Source of the DNA: Streptosporangiaceae bacterium
Lineage (GTDB): Bacteria > Actinomycetota > Actinomycetes > Streptosporangiales > Streptosporangiaceae
Reading direction: 5' to 3'
Assembly: GCA_030045295.1 (NCBI GenBank)
Contig: JASIGD010000530.1
Location: 1-12,492, forward strand
Length of the DNA stretch: 12,492 nt
This document shows positions 7,549-12,492 of this stretch, in pieces. Position 1 is the first letter of the stretch. Every line of letters starts with the position of its first letter. Under the pieces are notes generated by a model. That model saw nothing but the letters and a program-made list of their open reading frames with translations. It did no database searches and was not told where the DNA came from. Position numbers and translations under genes: made by a program.

Positions 7549-7563
7549 GCCCCGCTCCGGGGC
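7549..7563. repeat. Hairpin in the 5' leader of the aldo-keto reductase gene
   Basis: GCCCCG (7549-7554) and CGGGGC (7558-7563) form a perfect 6-bp stem with a CTC loop, 35 bp before the GTG at 7513. In RNA this would be a stable leader hairpin. Whether it regulates anything is unknown. Confidence 0.35.
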
Positions 7564-7626
7564 GGGCTGCCCACCCGATGGAAAGCCCTCGGCGCTGACT
7601 CCACCAAACCCCTTCCCGCGCGCCTG

Positions 7627-7666
7627 CGGGAGTGACGGCGTTTCCCGGTAATACCAAACCCTCCCT
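7627..7666. promoter_or_regulatory. Two-headed 40-bp operator candidate, module 2
   Basis: The plus half-site TA-N4-CA-N4-CTCCCT (7649-7666) is an exact match to both module 1 half-sites. A degraded minus-facing half lies at exactly the module 1 spacing: CGGGAG, GG and TC where AGGGAG, TG and TA stand in module 1, so 7 of 10 fixed positions match. By hand comparison 23 of the 40 bases are identical between modules. The element ends 31 bp before the regulator ATG (30 bp in module 1). It also contains GGTAATACC, itself nearly palindromic. Confidence 0.65.
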
Positions 7667-7684
7667 AGCGCCGCGCCCGGGCCG

Positions 7685-7690
7685 TACGGT
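7685..7690 (+). promoter_or_regulatory. -10 element (TACGGT) of a probable leaderless promoter
   Basis: TACGGT lies 7 nt before the ATG at 7698, the same spacing as at the first regulator. The CTCCCT hexamer lies 18 bp upstream, in the -35 position. A purine stretch GAGGG also lies just before the ATG, only 1-2 nt away, too close for a normal ribosome-binding site. Confidence 0.5.
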
Positions 7691-7697
7691 CGAGGGC

Positions 7698-8624
7698 ATG
7701 GACAACCGGGACGAGGTCCGCGGCTTCCTCACCGGCCGCCGTGACCGGCTTACCCCCGGCCAGGCGGGGATCCCCCTCTACGGTGGCCGGCGCCGCGTCA
7801 AGGGGCTGCGCCGCGAAGAGGTCGCCATGCTGGCCGGCATGAGCACCGACTACTACACGCGCCTGGAGCGGGGGAACCTGTCCGGCGTCTCTGACTCGAT
7901 CCTCGACGCGCTGGCGCGCGCCCTACAACTCGACGAGGCCGAAAGGACGCACCTGTTCGACCTCGCCGCCCTCGCCGGCGCACCTGGCCATACGGGGCGC
8001 AGTGCGCCGGGCGGCCGCGGGGCTGGCAGGCCACGCCGCTCCTCAAGCCCGCCCCGGCTACGGGAGGGTGTGCTGCGCGTCCTCGACAGCATCAGCGCTC
8101 CAGCCTACGTCCGCAACACCCGCATGGATGTCCTGGCCGCCAACCGGCTCGGGCGGGCTCTGTTCGCCGACCTCTATGCCGAGGGCGCCGCCGGGTCCAA
8201 CCTTGCCCGCTACCTCTTCCTCGACCCGCGCTCGCGCGACTTCTACACCCAGTGGGACGTCGTCGCACGCGACTCCGTCGCCGCCCTGCGCGTCGAAGCT
8301 GGCCGCAACCCCTACGACCGCAGCCTGACCGACCTGGTCGGTGAACTGTCGACCCGCAGCGAACAGTTCCGCACCTGGTGGGCCGCCCACAACGTGAAGT
8401 TCCACACCACCTCCACCAAGACCCTGCGCCACCCCGCCGCCGGCGACCTCGAACTCACCGGCGAAGCGCTCACCCTGCCCGGAGACCACGGCCTGACCAT
8501 CATCACCTACACCGTCGAACCCCACAGCGCCTCCGAACAGGCCCTGAACTTCCTCGCCAGCTGGAGCGCGCAGGCATCCCCTGCGAACCCGCGCGAGCCC
8601 GAGACCATCGAGGAGACGAAGTGA
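7698..8624 (+). CDS. XRE-type regulator with MmyB-like ligand-binding domain (module 2)
   Basis: A 308-residue paralogue of the regulator at 5203-6135. The HTH region reads [27 protein letters not shown], followed by [22 protein letters not shown]. The ligand-binding domain shows the same landmarks: [54 protein letters not shown] and WWAAHNV. A basic, low-complexity linker (about residues 97-120) separates the domains. The frame is open upstream to a GTG at 7632, but that would run through the promoter and operator; ATG 7698 begins the typical [11 protein letters not shown] and has a -10 box 7 nt before it. It is divergent from the full-length aldo-keto reductase, and its stop overlaps the GTG of the truncated one. 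Auto-regulation and control of the flanking reductases is inferred from the shared operator. Confidence 0.92.
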   Translation: MDNRDEVRGFLTGRRDRLTPGQAGIPLYGGRRRVKGLRREEVAMLAGMSTDYYTRLERGNLSGVSDSILDALARALQLDEAERTHLFDLAALAGAPGHTGRSAPGGRGAGRPRRSSSPPRLREGVLRVLDSISAPAYVRNTRMDVLAANRLGRALFADLYAEGAAGSNLARYLFLDPRSRDFYTQWDVVARDSVAALRVEAGRNPYDRSLTDLVGELSTRSEQFRTWWAAHNVKFHTTSTKTLRHPAAGDLELTGEALTLPGDHGLTIITYTVEPHSASEQALNFLASWSAQASPANPREPETIEETK

Positions 8625-8959
8625 CGATGGAGCAGCGACGCCTCGGCACCACCGGGGTCTGGGTCAGCCAGCTGTGCCTGGGCACCATGATGTTCGGCGT
8701 GCGGGGCACCAAGGACCACGATCAGAGCATCCGGGTCATCCACCGTGCGCTTGACGCCGGCATCACCTTCGTCGACACCGCCGACGTCTACTCCGCCGGC
8801 GAGTCCGAGGTCATCGTCGGCAAGGCGCTGGCCGGCCGCCGTGACGATATCGTGCTCGCGACCAAGGCGGTCATGCCAATGAGCGACAACCCCAACCCAC
8901 GGCCGACGGATTACGAGAAGCCTGCGCTGGTGCAACGTCGTCTCCAGCTGCACAGATGA
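8621..8959 (+). pseudogene. Aldo-keto reductase, truncated after the first third
   Basis: The 112-residue product begins as a normal aldo-keto reductase: RRLGTTGVWVSQLCLGTMMFG, then Asp52 and Tyr57 (VDTADVYSAGESE) and Lys82 (VLATK). Similarity stops near PMSDNPNPR and 18 unrelated residues follow before the stop. The family is normally about 310-330 residues, so most of the barrel, the catalytic His and the NADPH-phosphate site are missing. No continuation is visible downstream in any frame. The GTG at 8621 overlaps the regulator stop (GTGA) and has AGGAG 5 nt upstream, implying translational coupling; ATG 8627 is an alternative. It is a remnant of a second reductase in module 2, cut off at a rearrangement point. 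A catalytic role is very unlikely. Confidence 0.8.
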
Positions 8960-9026
8960 CACGGATCATCGCACTGATGGCACTCGTCACGCTGGGGTTA
9001 TCCTGCGAGCCATCGCTTCTCCTGCC

Positions 9027-9452
9027 TCAGCGCCGGGACTCCTGGTGGCCGGTGAGGTCGTGCAGGAGCGTCCACGGCACCGAGGTCCCCGCGAACGCGG
9101 CGGCCAGATCGGCCACGGTGCGCCGGGCAAACCACGGCGCGAGCAGCGTGGCGATGGCCGCTCGATGAGTATAAAGGTCGCCGCAGGTGGAGAAGTCCGC
9201 GTTAAGCAGGCGTTCCAGGAAGGCGAAGGTGCCGACGAGCCTGGTCGTCCTGGCCAGATCGGCGAACTGCCGGTGAGTAGGGGCGGCCACCATGACCCTT
9301 TGGCCATTGGCGGTGGCAAAGTCGCGGGCGAACCCGCCATGTACCTGGACGTTGCGCATCCCGGCTGGCTGTACCGCGGTACGGATGCTGCGGTGACCGG
9401 AGACGGCGCGGACGAGGTCTTCTGCTACCAGCGGCACGTGACTCCGGGTCAT
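9027..9452 (-). pseudogene. Family III CoA-transferase fragment (methylfumaryl-CoA isomerase-like), N-terminus missing
   Basis: The 141-residue frame matches the middle to late part of family III CoA-transferases, near 2-methylfumaryl-CoA isomerases: GGFARDFATANGQRVMVAA, HRQFADLARTT, then ADFSTCGDLYTHRAAIATLLAPWFARRTVADLAAAFAGTSVPW. The normal protein is around 400 residues. The N-terminal half, including the catalytic Asp and CoA-binding region, is absent, and the first 30 or so residues do not resemble the family. It starts with an ATG overlapping the Wbl stop as ATGA, so it may still be translated by coupling. I read it as the stump of a gene cut by rearrangement, converging on the equally cut aldo-keto reductase 67 bp away. 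A functional small protein is possible but unsupported. Confidence 0.7.
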
Positions 9453-9889
9453 GAACTGACTGAAACGCTGATCTGGCCCGGCATTTCAGGCGAGGTTATC
9501 TCTAGTCCCACCAGCATCAGGGCCATTTCCAATGCCGCGGAGAATCCGGGCTGCTTTTCCCGCAGCAGCCGACGCACGGATGCCATGTTCTCGGCGCTCT
9601 GCTGGGTGATAACTCCCGGCATCGCCACCTGCCTTAGTGGTTGTCGTTTTCTGGATAGGCTCCGGATGACCCGCCGCTCGCCTGGCGTGGCGCCTCCCCA
9701 CACACCGTCGGTGACGCCGTTCTCCAGCGCCCAGGCCAGGCACTGGATTTGCGCCGGGCAGCCTCGGCAGATCTGTTTCGCCTCCTCCGTCTGACGCAGC
9801 GCGGCCGCGGCCGTGCTAATTGGGAAGAACAGTTCCGGATCTGCGTCGCGGCAGGCGGCATCCTCACGCCAGTTCATGTGTACGGTCAT
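9449..9889 (-). CDS. WhiB-like (Wbl) iron-sulfur regulator with C-terminal extension
   Basis: A Wbl protein with the four cluster-binding cysteines Cys13 (in WREDAACRD), Cys41 and Cys44 (QICRGCP) and Cys50 (QCLAWAL), followed by the beta-turn GVWGG (62-66) and the basic segment PGERRVIRSLSRKR. Wbl proteins carry an O2- and NO-sensitive [4Fe-4S] cluster and usually act with the primary sigma factor to activate or repress promoters. Most are about 80-110 residues. This one has 146: roughly 60 extra residues after the DNA-binding end, including a helical stretch (ASVRRLLREKQPGFSAALEMALMLVG) of no family I recognise. ATG 9889 has GAGGA about 9 nt upstream. It lies 24 bp after the 66-residue small gene and overlaps the CoA-transferase fragment by 4 bp. 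Confidence 0.92.
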   Translation of the reverse strand: MTVHMNWREDAACRDADPELFFPISTAAAALRQTEEAKQICRGCPAQIQCLAWALENGVTDGVWGGATPGERRVIRSLSRKRQPLRQVAMPGVITQQSAENMASVRRLLREKQPGFSAALEMALMLVGLEITSPEMPGQISVSVSS

Positions 9890-9913
9890 CGCGGCCGGTC
9901 CTCGCGGCTGACA

Positions 9914-10114
9914 TCAGCGGGCGATGCGCAAGGCGAGATGCGGCGGGCAGCCATGCCGCACCAGCCGGGCGACCTGATGCCAGTCAATGCGGTCGGCATA
10001 GATCTCGGCCAGTGACCCGGGAATGCCCAGACGCGTGAGCTGGGACACGCGCCAGTTGTGTACGAGCAGGTCGTCGTGGCTGATGGCATCGTGACCGGTG
10101 ATAGGCGGTTCCAT
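9914..10114 (-). CDS. Conserved small protein of unknown function, upstream of the Wbl gene
   Basis: A 66-residue protein containing DDLLVHNWRVSQLTRLGIP, then SLAEIYADRIDWHQVARLV and GCPPHLALRIAR at the C-terminus. I believe similar short proteins occur in other actinobacteria, often described only as hypothetical, but that is from memory and unverified. The sequence looks compact and helical, with conserved-looking Trp, His and Cys residues and no signal peptide or membrane segment. The frame extends to 10339, but the ATG at 10114 has a near-perfect AGGAGG 4 nt upstream and the upstream residues are low-complexity, so the short version is the gene. It is the first gene of a probable operon with the Wbl gene (24-bp gap), hinting at a linked role. 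Confidence 0.75.
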   Translation of the reverse strand: MEPPITGHDAISHDDLLVHNWRVSQLTRLGIPGSLAEIYADRIDWHQVARLVRHGCPPHLALRIAR

Positions 10115-10165
10115 CGTTCCTCCTCGCTTTCTTCTGCTCCTTGCCTGCCAGGATTGGGCCGGCCA

Positions 10166-10203
10166 GGGTGAACAAGCATCACCCGGTTCACGTGATCTCA
10201 CCG
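10166..10203. promoter_or_regulatory. Cluster of GTGA/TCAC half-sites upstream of the Wbl operon
   Basis: Five tetramers, GTGA or its complement TCAC, lie within 38 bp. GGGTGA (10166-10171) and TCACCC (10179-10184) form a perfect dyad with a 7-nt spacer. TCACGTGA (10188-10195) is an 8-bp palindrome, and another TCACC follows at 10199-10203. GTGAAC (10168-10173) also pairs with GTTCAC (10186-10191). The cluster lies 52-89 bp upstream of the small gene's start, where an operator would be expected. The protein that binds is unknown. Confidence 0.45.
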
Positions 10204-10290
10204 ACCGCGGCCTGCTCGCCGCCGCGACCGGCGGCTGTCCGCGGCCGGCCAGCCGCCTGACCAGGCAGGTGCACCGGCGCTGACCCGCAG

Positions 10291-10436
10291 GCGCCGCGGC
10301 CCGGTTCGGTTTGGGTCGCCGACAGGACTTCGGCACCATCTCGCGGATCGACTTGCGATCCGATCAGGTGACGGCCAGCGTCAGCGTCACAGGCGCTCCC
10401 ACCTCGCTCGTCATCGTCGGCAGCCGCATGTGGACG
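10291..10436 (+). pseudogene. YVTN-type beta-propeller remnant with a one-base frameshift
   Basis: The plus strand reads PGSVWVADR in one frame up to 10326, then from 10326 in the next frame DFGTISRIDLRSDQVTAS, followed by VSVTGAPTSLVIVGSRMWT. Joined, these form a classic YVTN/virginiamycin-B-lyase-like propeller blade (GSVWVAD, GTISRID, VTA, GAPTSL). Insertion of a single G in the GG at 10325-10326 would restore one frame, so a one-base deletion is the simplest cause. No start codon, flanking blades or C-terminus are recognisable, and a TGA closes the upstream frame at 10258. It is a dead fragment of a larger gene, either an extracytoplasmic propeller or a regulator with a propeller domain. 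Confidence 0.65.
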
Positions 10437-10531
10437 GGAATTCGGCGAACAGCCGCAATCAGCGGCGGGGATACGGGAACCTGATTTCCTGGTTTTCCAT
10501 GTGACGGTGACCGCATTTCCGCAGGTGGATC

Positions 10532-10592
10532 GTAATACCACGGCCCGTTCGGACATTTAAAATCTCTTCTACAGAACGAGACGTGGTATCAC
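10532..10592. repeat. Large imperfect hairpin with AT-rich loop
   Basis: GTAATACCACG (10532-10542) pairs with CGTGGTATCAC (10582-10592) at 10 of 11 positions. After a 3x3 internal loop, CGTTC (10546-10550) pairs with GAACG (10574-10578). The 23-nt loop is AT-rich, which stands out in this GC-rich sequence. It could be a structured RNA, a protein-binding site, or the relic of a small mobile element with inverted ends. Confidence 0.5.
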
Positions 10593-10924
10593 TTCCGCGG
10601 CAGGGATGTGCCGGCCATGGCGTATCCGGTCACCATGACCACGCACGTTCCGCGCGCAGCCCACGATGAGCCTGTCGATGGCAACCGCGGCCGGGCCGAG
10701 ACGCCAGCGAATGCGCCGGCATCGAATCACTCCGATGAGGTGACGCTCGTTCACCCCGCCGTGACCGAGGCTGACCGCGAGAACGGAAGCGCCTGCCGGG
10801 CCGAGGCCAGTCAGCACACCGCGGGCCGAGCCACTCGCTGACCGCATGCGTGCGGGTCCCGGCCTCCCGCCCACCGAGGCCTGTACCCAGCCTGCGACGG
10901 CGGGCCGCAAGTCAGGAGTACGCA

Positions 10925-11203
10925 ATGAGCCTCAGTTGCCGCCAGCAGCGGCAGCTTCGCCTGATCGGGGCTGGCCTGTGCCGGTCAGACCCTCGAGTGG
11001 GCGCGATGTTCAGCATATTCGGCCGCCTCTACCCGGACCAGGGCATGCCCGACTGGGAGCAGGTGGCTGCCCAGGGCCGCCTACCGCGGACTGCCGCCTG
11101 GATCGTGGCGGTACTCACCACAGTGGCTGTGTCGATCAGCGTCCTGCTCGGCACGGCCGTCGCGATGGTCACCGCCAGACGCCGCGCCCGCGTCGAGCGC
11201 TGA
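10925..11203 (+). CDS. DUF3040-like single-pass membrane protein
   Basis: A 92-residue protein. The N-terminal MSLSCRQQRQLRLIGAGLCRSDPRVGA segment, split by RQQR, Leu and SDPR landmarks, matches the DUF3040-type pattern of actinobacterial small membrane proteins (LSxxxQRxLxxIexxLxxsDP). A single hydrophobic helix covers about residues 58-82 (WIVAVLTTVAVSISVLLGTAV), followed by a basic tail (TARRRARVER) expected to stay in the cytoplasm. Function is unknown; DUF3040 proteins are common and uncharacterised. The frame extends upstream to 10850, but ATG 10925 has AGGAG 6 nt before it and begins the conserved part. It stands alone on the plus strand and converges on the small gene at 11248-11403. 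Confidence 0.75.
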   Translation: MSLSCRQQRQLRLIGAGLCRSDPRVGAMFSIFGRLYPDQGMPDWEQVAAQGRLPRTAAWIVAVLTTVAVSISVLLGTAVAMVTARRRARVER

Positions 11204-11205
11204 AC

Positions 11206-11242
11206 CGGTCGCCTAGAGGCGGGAGCAGCTGCTTACCGACCG
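11206..11242. terminator. Nested dyads between convergent genes, possible terminator
   Basis: CGGTCG (11206-11211) and CGACCG (11237-11242) are exact reverse complements. They enclose GCCT-AG-AGGC (11211-11220) and the 10-bp palindrome AGCAGCTGCT (11224-11233). The element fills the 44-bp gap between the DUF3040-like stop and the stop of the opposing small gene, where a two-way terminator is expected. It lacks a T-run, and the outer and first inner stems compete for one base. Confidence 0.4.
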
Positions 11243-11247
11243 CGCGC

Positions 11248-11403
11248 TTAGTCGGCATCGGCGGCGGCGGTGCTCGCGGTCCCCTCGTGCCGGCAGGCTG
11301 CCCGCTTGGCGTCCGGCCGGTCCAGGCTCTCGAGCAGCCGGCTGGTTTCGGCTTCGAGCTGGCGGATGAGGGCGAGGTTTCGTTCGGCGTGCCCGTAGGC
11401 CAT
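11248..11403 (-). CDS. Small helical hypothetical protein
   Basis: A 51-residue protein starting MAYGHAERNLALIRQLEAETSR and continuing LLESLDRP. The heptad-like spacing of Leu/Ile residues between about 10 and 30 predicts an amphipathic or coiled-coil helix. The rest is an Ala/Thr-rich tail with one Cys. The frame is open to a GTG at 11568 with GGGGGAG upstream, which would give 106 residues. However, third positions in that extension are often A or T, whereas from ATG 11403 they become strongly G/C, so I prefer 11403 (GGAG 8 nt upstream). It follows the CydC-like gene on the same strand by about 180 bp. I do not recognise a family, and no function can be assigned. Confidence 0.5.
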   Translation of the reverse strand: MAYGHAERNLALIRQLEAETSRLLESLDRPDAKRAACRHEGTASTAAADAD

Positions 11404-11584
11404 GACAGATCTCCGATCGGTGCCTAGGGTCTTGCCCAGCATGTCAGTCATGTCGCCGGGTCTTTCTGGTAGCGGGAATGATGGTCGTACCGGCATCCTC
11501 ACATCAGCCTCCGGCACACTGCCGACGGATCCTTGCGCATCCGCTCGCAGACGCGTATCTCCTGTCACGCGGTCTCCCCCGGGT

Positions 11585-12492
11585 TCAGCCGAGGACCCGA
11601 CCCCTGTCGAGGCGGATCGTCAGGTCCGCAGGCACGGGGAGGTGGTCCAGCGTGCGGTCGTGGATGGCGGCGACGATGGTCGTGCCGGGCAGCGCCGAGC
11701 GGAGGTTAGATAGCATCGTGCGGGCTGTGCCGCGGTCTAGGCCCTCGGTCGGCTCGTCGAGCAGCAGCAGGCCCGGCCGGCGCAGGTAGGCCTGAGCGAC
11801 AGCGAGCCGGCGCCGCTGCCCGCCGGACAGGCCCTCGCCGCCGGGACCGAGCCTGGCCGACAGGGGCACGTCGTCGGCCAGCGCGGCTACGCGCAGCGCA
11901 TCCAGCAGCTCATCGGCCCGGGCGTCCGGGCAGGCCAGCCGCAGGTTATCTGCGACGGTGCCGCTGAGCAGCTGGCTGTCCTGTTCTACCGGGGTGACGT
12001 GGGCGACGAGCTCGGTGTAGCCGACGGCGTGGGGATCGGCACCGCCGACGCGGACCGAGCCGGCCATGGGGGTAAGCTGGCCCGCCAGGACCTGCAGCAG
12101 CGTCGACTTACCCGCCCCGGACGGGCCCGTCAGGACGATAAGGCCGCCGGCCGGCAGGTCCAGCCGGCCGATGGAGATCGCGGGCTGGTCACCCAGCCCG
12201 GCGACCATGCCGCGGATCTCGATCCGGCCGCAGGCCCAGGCGCATTCACGCCGCCGGCCGGGCTGCCCGGCGGGAGGATGGACTGCGGCGTCCGAGACCT
12301 CGTGCATACCAGGGGCCGGCGCGGCGGGTGGCTGGTGATCGCCCAGCACGCCGGTCTCGGTGAGCCGCCGCCAGGCGGCGAGGGCCTGCCCGGCGGCAGG
12401 CCCGGCCGCGGCCAGCGGCGCGGCGATATCAAGCATGGTCAAGGTCAGCAGCGCGGCGAAGGCCAGCACTGCCGGGGGGAGCGGACGGGCGC
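11585..12492 (-). CDS. cydC: CydC-like ABC exporter subunit (ATPase part), N-terminus outside window
   Basis: The frame runs off the right edge, leaving 301 visible C-terminal residues. The end of a membrane domain (LAFAALLTLTMLDIAAPLAAAG, with AWRRL after it) is followed by a Pro-rich linker and a complete nucleotide-binding domain. That domain has Walker A GPSGAGKS at visible residues 122-129, a Q-loop VEQDSQLL, the signature LSGGQ at 221-225, Walker B LLLLDEP and the switch His in AAIHD. The fused architecture and NLRLACPDARADELLDAL resemble CydC, half of the CydDC thiol exporter needed for cytochrome bd assembly. Members without that role exist, so the symbol is tentative. A CydD partner would be expected beyond the right edge. 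The nearest GTG, at 12469, is not the true start because the membrane domain would be lost. Confidence 0.72.
   Translation of the reverse strand, partial: ARPLPPAVLAFAALLTLTMLDIAAPLAAAGPAAGQALAAWRRLTETGVLGDHQPPAAPAPGMHEVSDAAVHPPAGQPGRRRECAWACGRIEIRGMVAGLGDQPAISIGRLDLPAGGLIVLTGPSGAGKSTLLQVLAGQLTPMAGSVRVGGADPHAVGYTELVAHVTPVEQDSQLLSGTVADNLRLACPDARADELLDALRVAALADDVPLSARLGPGGEGLSGGQRRRLAVAQAYLRRPGLLLLDEPTEGLDRGTARTMLSNLRSALPGTTIVAAIHDRTLDHLPVPADLTIRLDRGRVLG

Larger units (their letters stand above)
10115..10924. other. Long region without an intact gene, with gene remnants and dyads
   Basis: About 800 bp between the divergent 66-residue gene and the DUF3040-like gene. It holds a half-site cluster (10166-10203), a frameshifted beta-propeller remnant (10291-10436), an AT-rich hairpin (10532-10592) and a small CCGCA/TGCGG dyad (10842-10855). 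The long open frames across it, including two of more than 110 codons on the minus strand, have no recognisable domains or good ribosome-binding sites, and I treat them as shadows. I see no tRNA, rRNA or CRISPR. Confidence 0.55.

Noticed and set aside
6593..7651. A 352-codon plus-strand frame opposite the aldo-keto reductase.
   Set aside because: The minus strand encodes a reductase with a full catalytic tetrad; the plus frame is Gly/Val-rich shadow sequence.
7603..7661. ACCAAACCC occurs twice, 50 bp apart (7603-7611, 7653-7661), suggesting a second operator.
   Set aside because: The first copy lacks TA and CTCCCT at the right spacing, and module 1 has no equivalent.
8902..8959. The tail of the truncated aldo-keto reductase contains DYEKPALV, like the YxxPxL motif of lasso-peptide leaders, and could be read as a 26-residue precursor.
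   Set aside because: The following residues (QRRLQLHR, stop) lack the conserved Gly and Thr and any core peptide, and no lasso maturation genes are in the window.
10344..10362. A perfect dyad CGGATCG-N5-CGATCCG that could be an operator.
   Set aside because: It lies inside the beta-propeller remnant, over codons for RIDLRSD, so it is more simply leftover coding sequence.
10569..10925. A 118-codon minus-strand frame and an overlapping 77-codon plus-strand frame (10608-10841) in the long gap.
   Set aside because: Neither has a good ribosome-binding site, domain or consistent third-position bias, so neither can be supported as a gene.
11404..11568. An N-terminal extension of the 51-residue protein starting at GTG 11568 with a GGGGGAG sequence.
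   Set aside because: Third codon positions in the extension are often A or T, unlike the part after ATG 11403. Not fully excluded.

Overview
The window looks like chromosome of a high-GC member of the Actinomycetota. G/C dominates third codon positions, GTG starts are common, two genes appear to be leaderless, and there is a WhiB-like (Wbl) iron-sulfur protein, a family confined to actinobacteria and their phages. The small conserved proteins and the cyclase/ATPase regulator suggest Streptosporangiales or a close relative, but that placement is inference.

Left part (1-5019, all minus strand): the N-terminal part of a class III cyclase-domain/P-loop ATPase regulator running off the left edge; an RraA-family (HMG aldolase-like) protein; and a probable operon of a DHA2-type MFS efflux pump, a DUF2255 protein and a zinc-dependent alcohol dehydrogenase. 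Two tandem inverted repeats lie between the dehydrogenase and the RraA gene.

Centre (5020-8959): two copies of one regulatory layout. Each has an XRE-type regulator with a MmyB-like ligand-binding domain on the plus strand, transcribed away from an effector gene on the minus strand (MFS pump in module 1, aldo-keto reductase in module 2). Each regulator is followed at once by a small redox-type gene (a cupin resembling manganese hydroxynitrile lyases in module 1, an amputated aldo-keto reductase in module 2). Both divergent gaps hold a 40-bp two-headed element built from the half-site TA-N4-CA-N4-CTCCCT, at almost the same distance from the regulator start. This suggests two paralogous sensors of small toxic metabolites sharing an operator architecture. 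It is the most interesting signal I found.

Right-centre (8960-10920): a scarred region. The plus-strand aldo-keto reductase lacks its C-terminal two thirds. A minus-strand family III CoA-transferase fragment lacks its N-terminal part and is joined by an ATGA overlap to a Wbl gene with a long C-terminal extension. A 66-residue conserved small protein precedes the Wbl gene. Beyond that, about 800 bp without an intact gene contain a frameshifted beta-propeller remnant, an AT-rich hairpin and a cluster of GTGA/TCAC half-sites.

Right edge (10925-12492): a DUF3040-like single-pass membrane protein (plus), a 51-residue helical small protein (minus) and the C-terminal part of a CydC-like ABC transporter subunit running off the right edge (minus).
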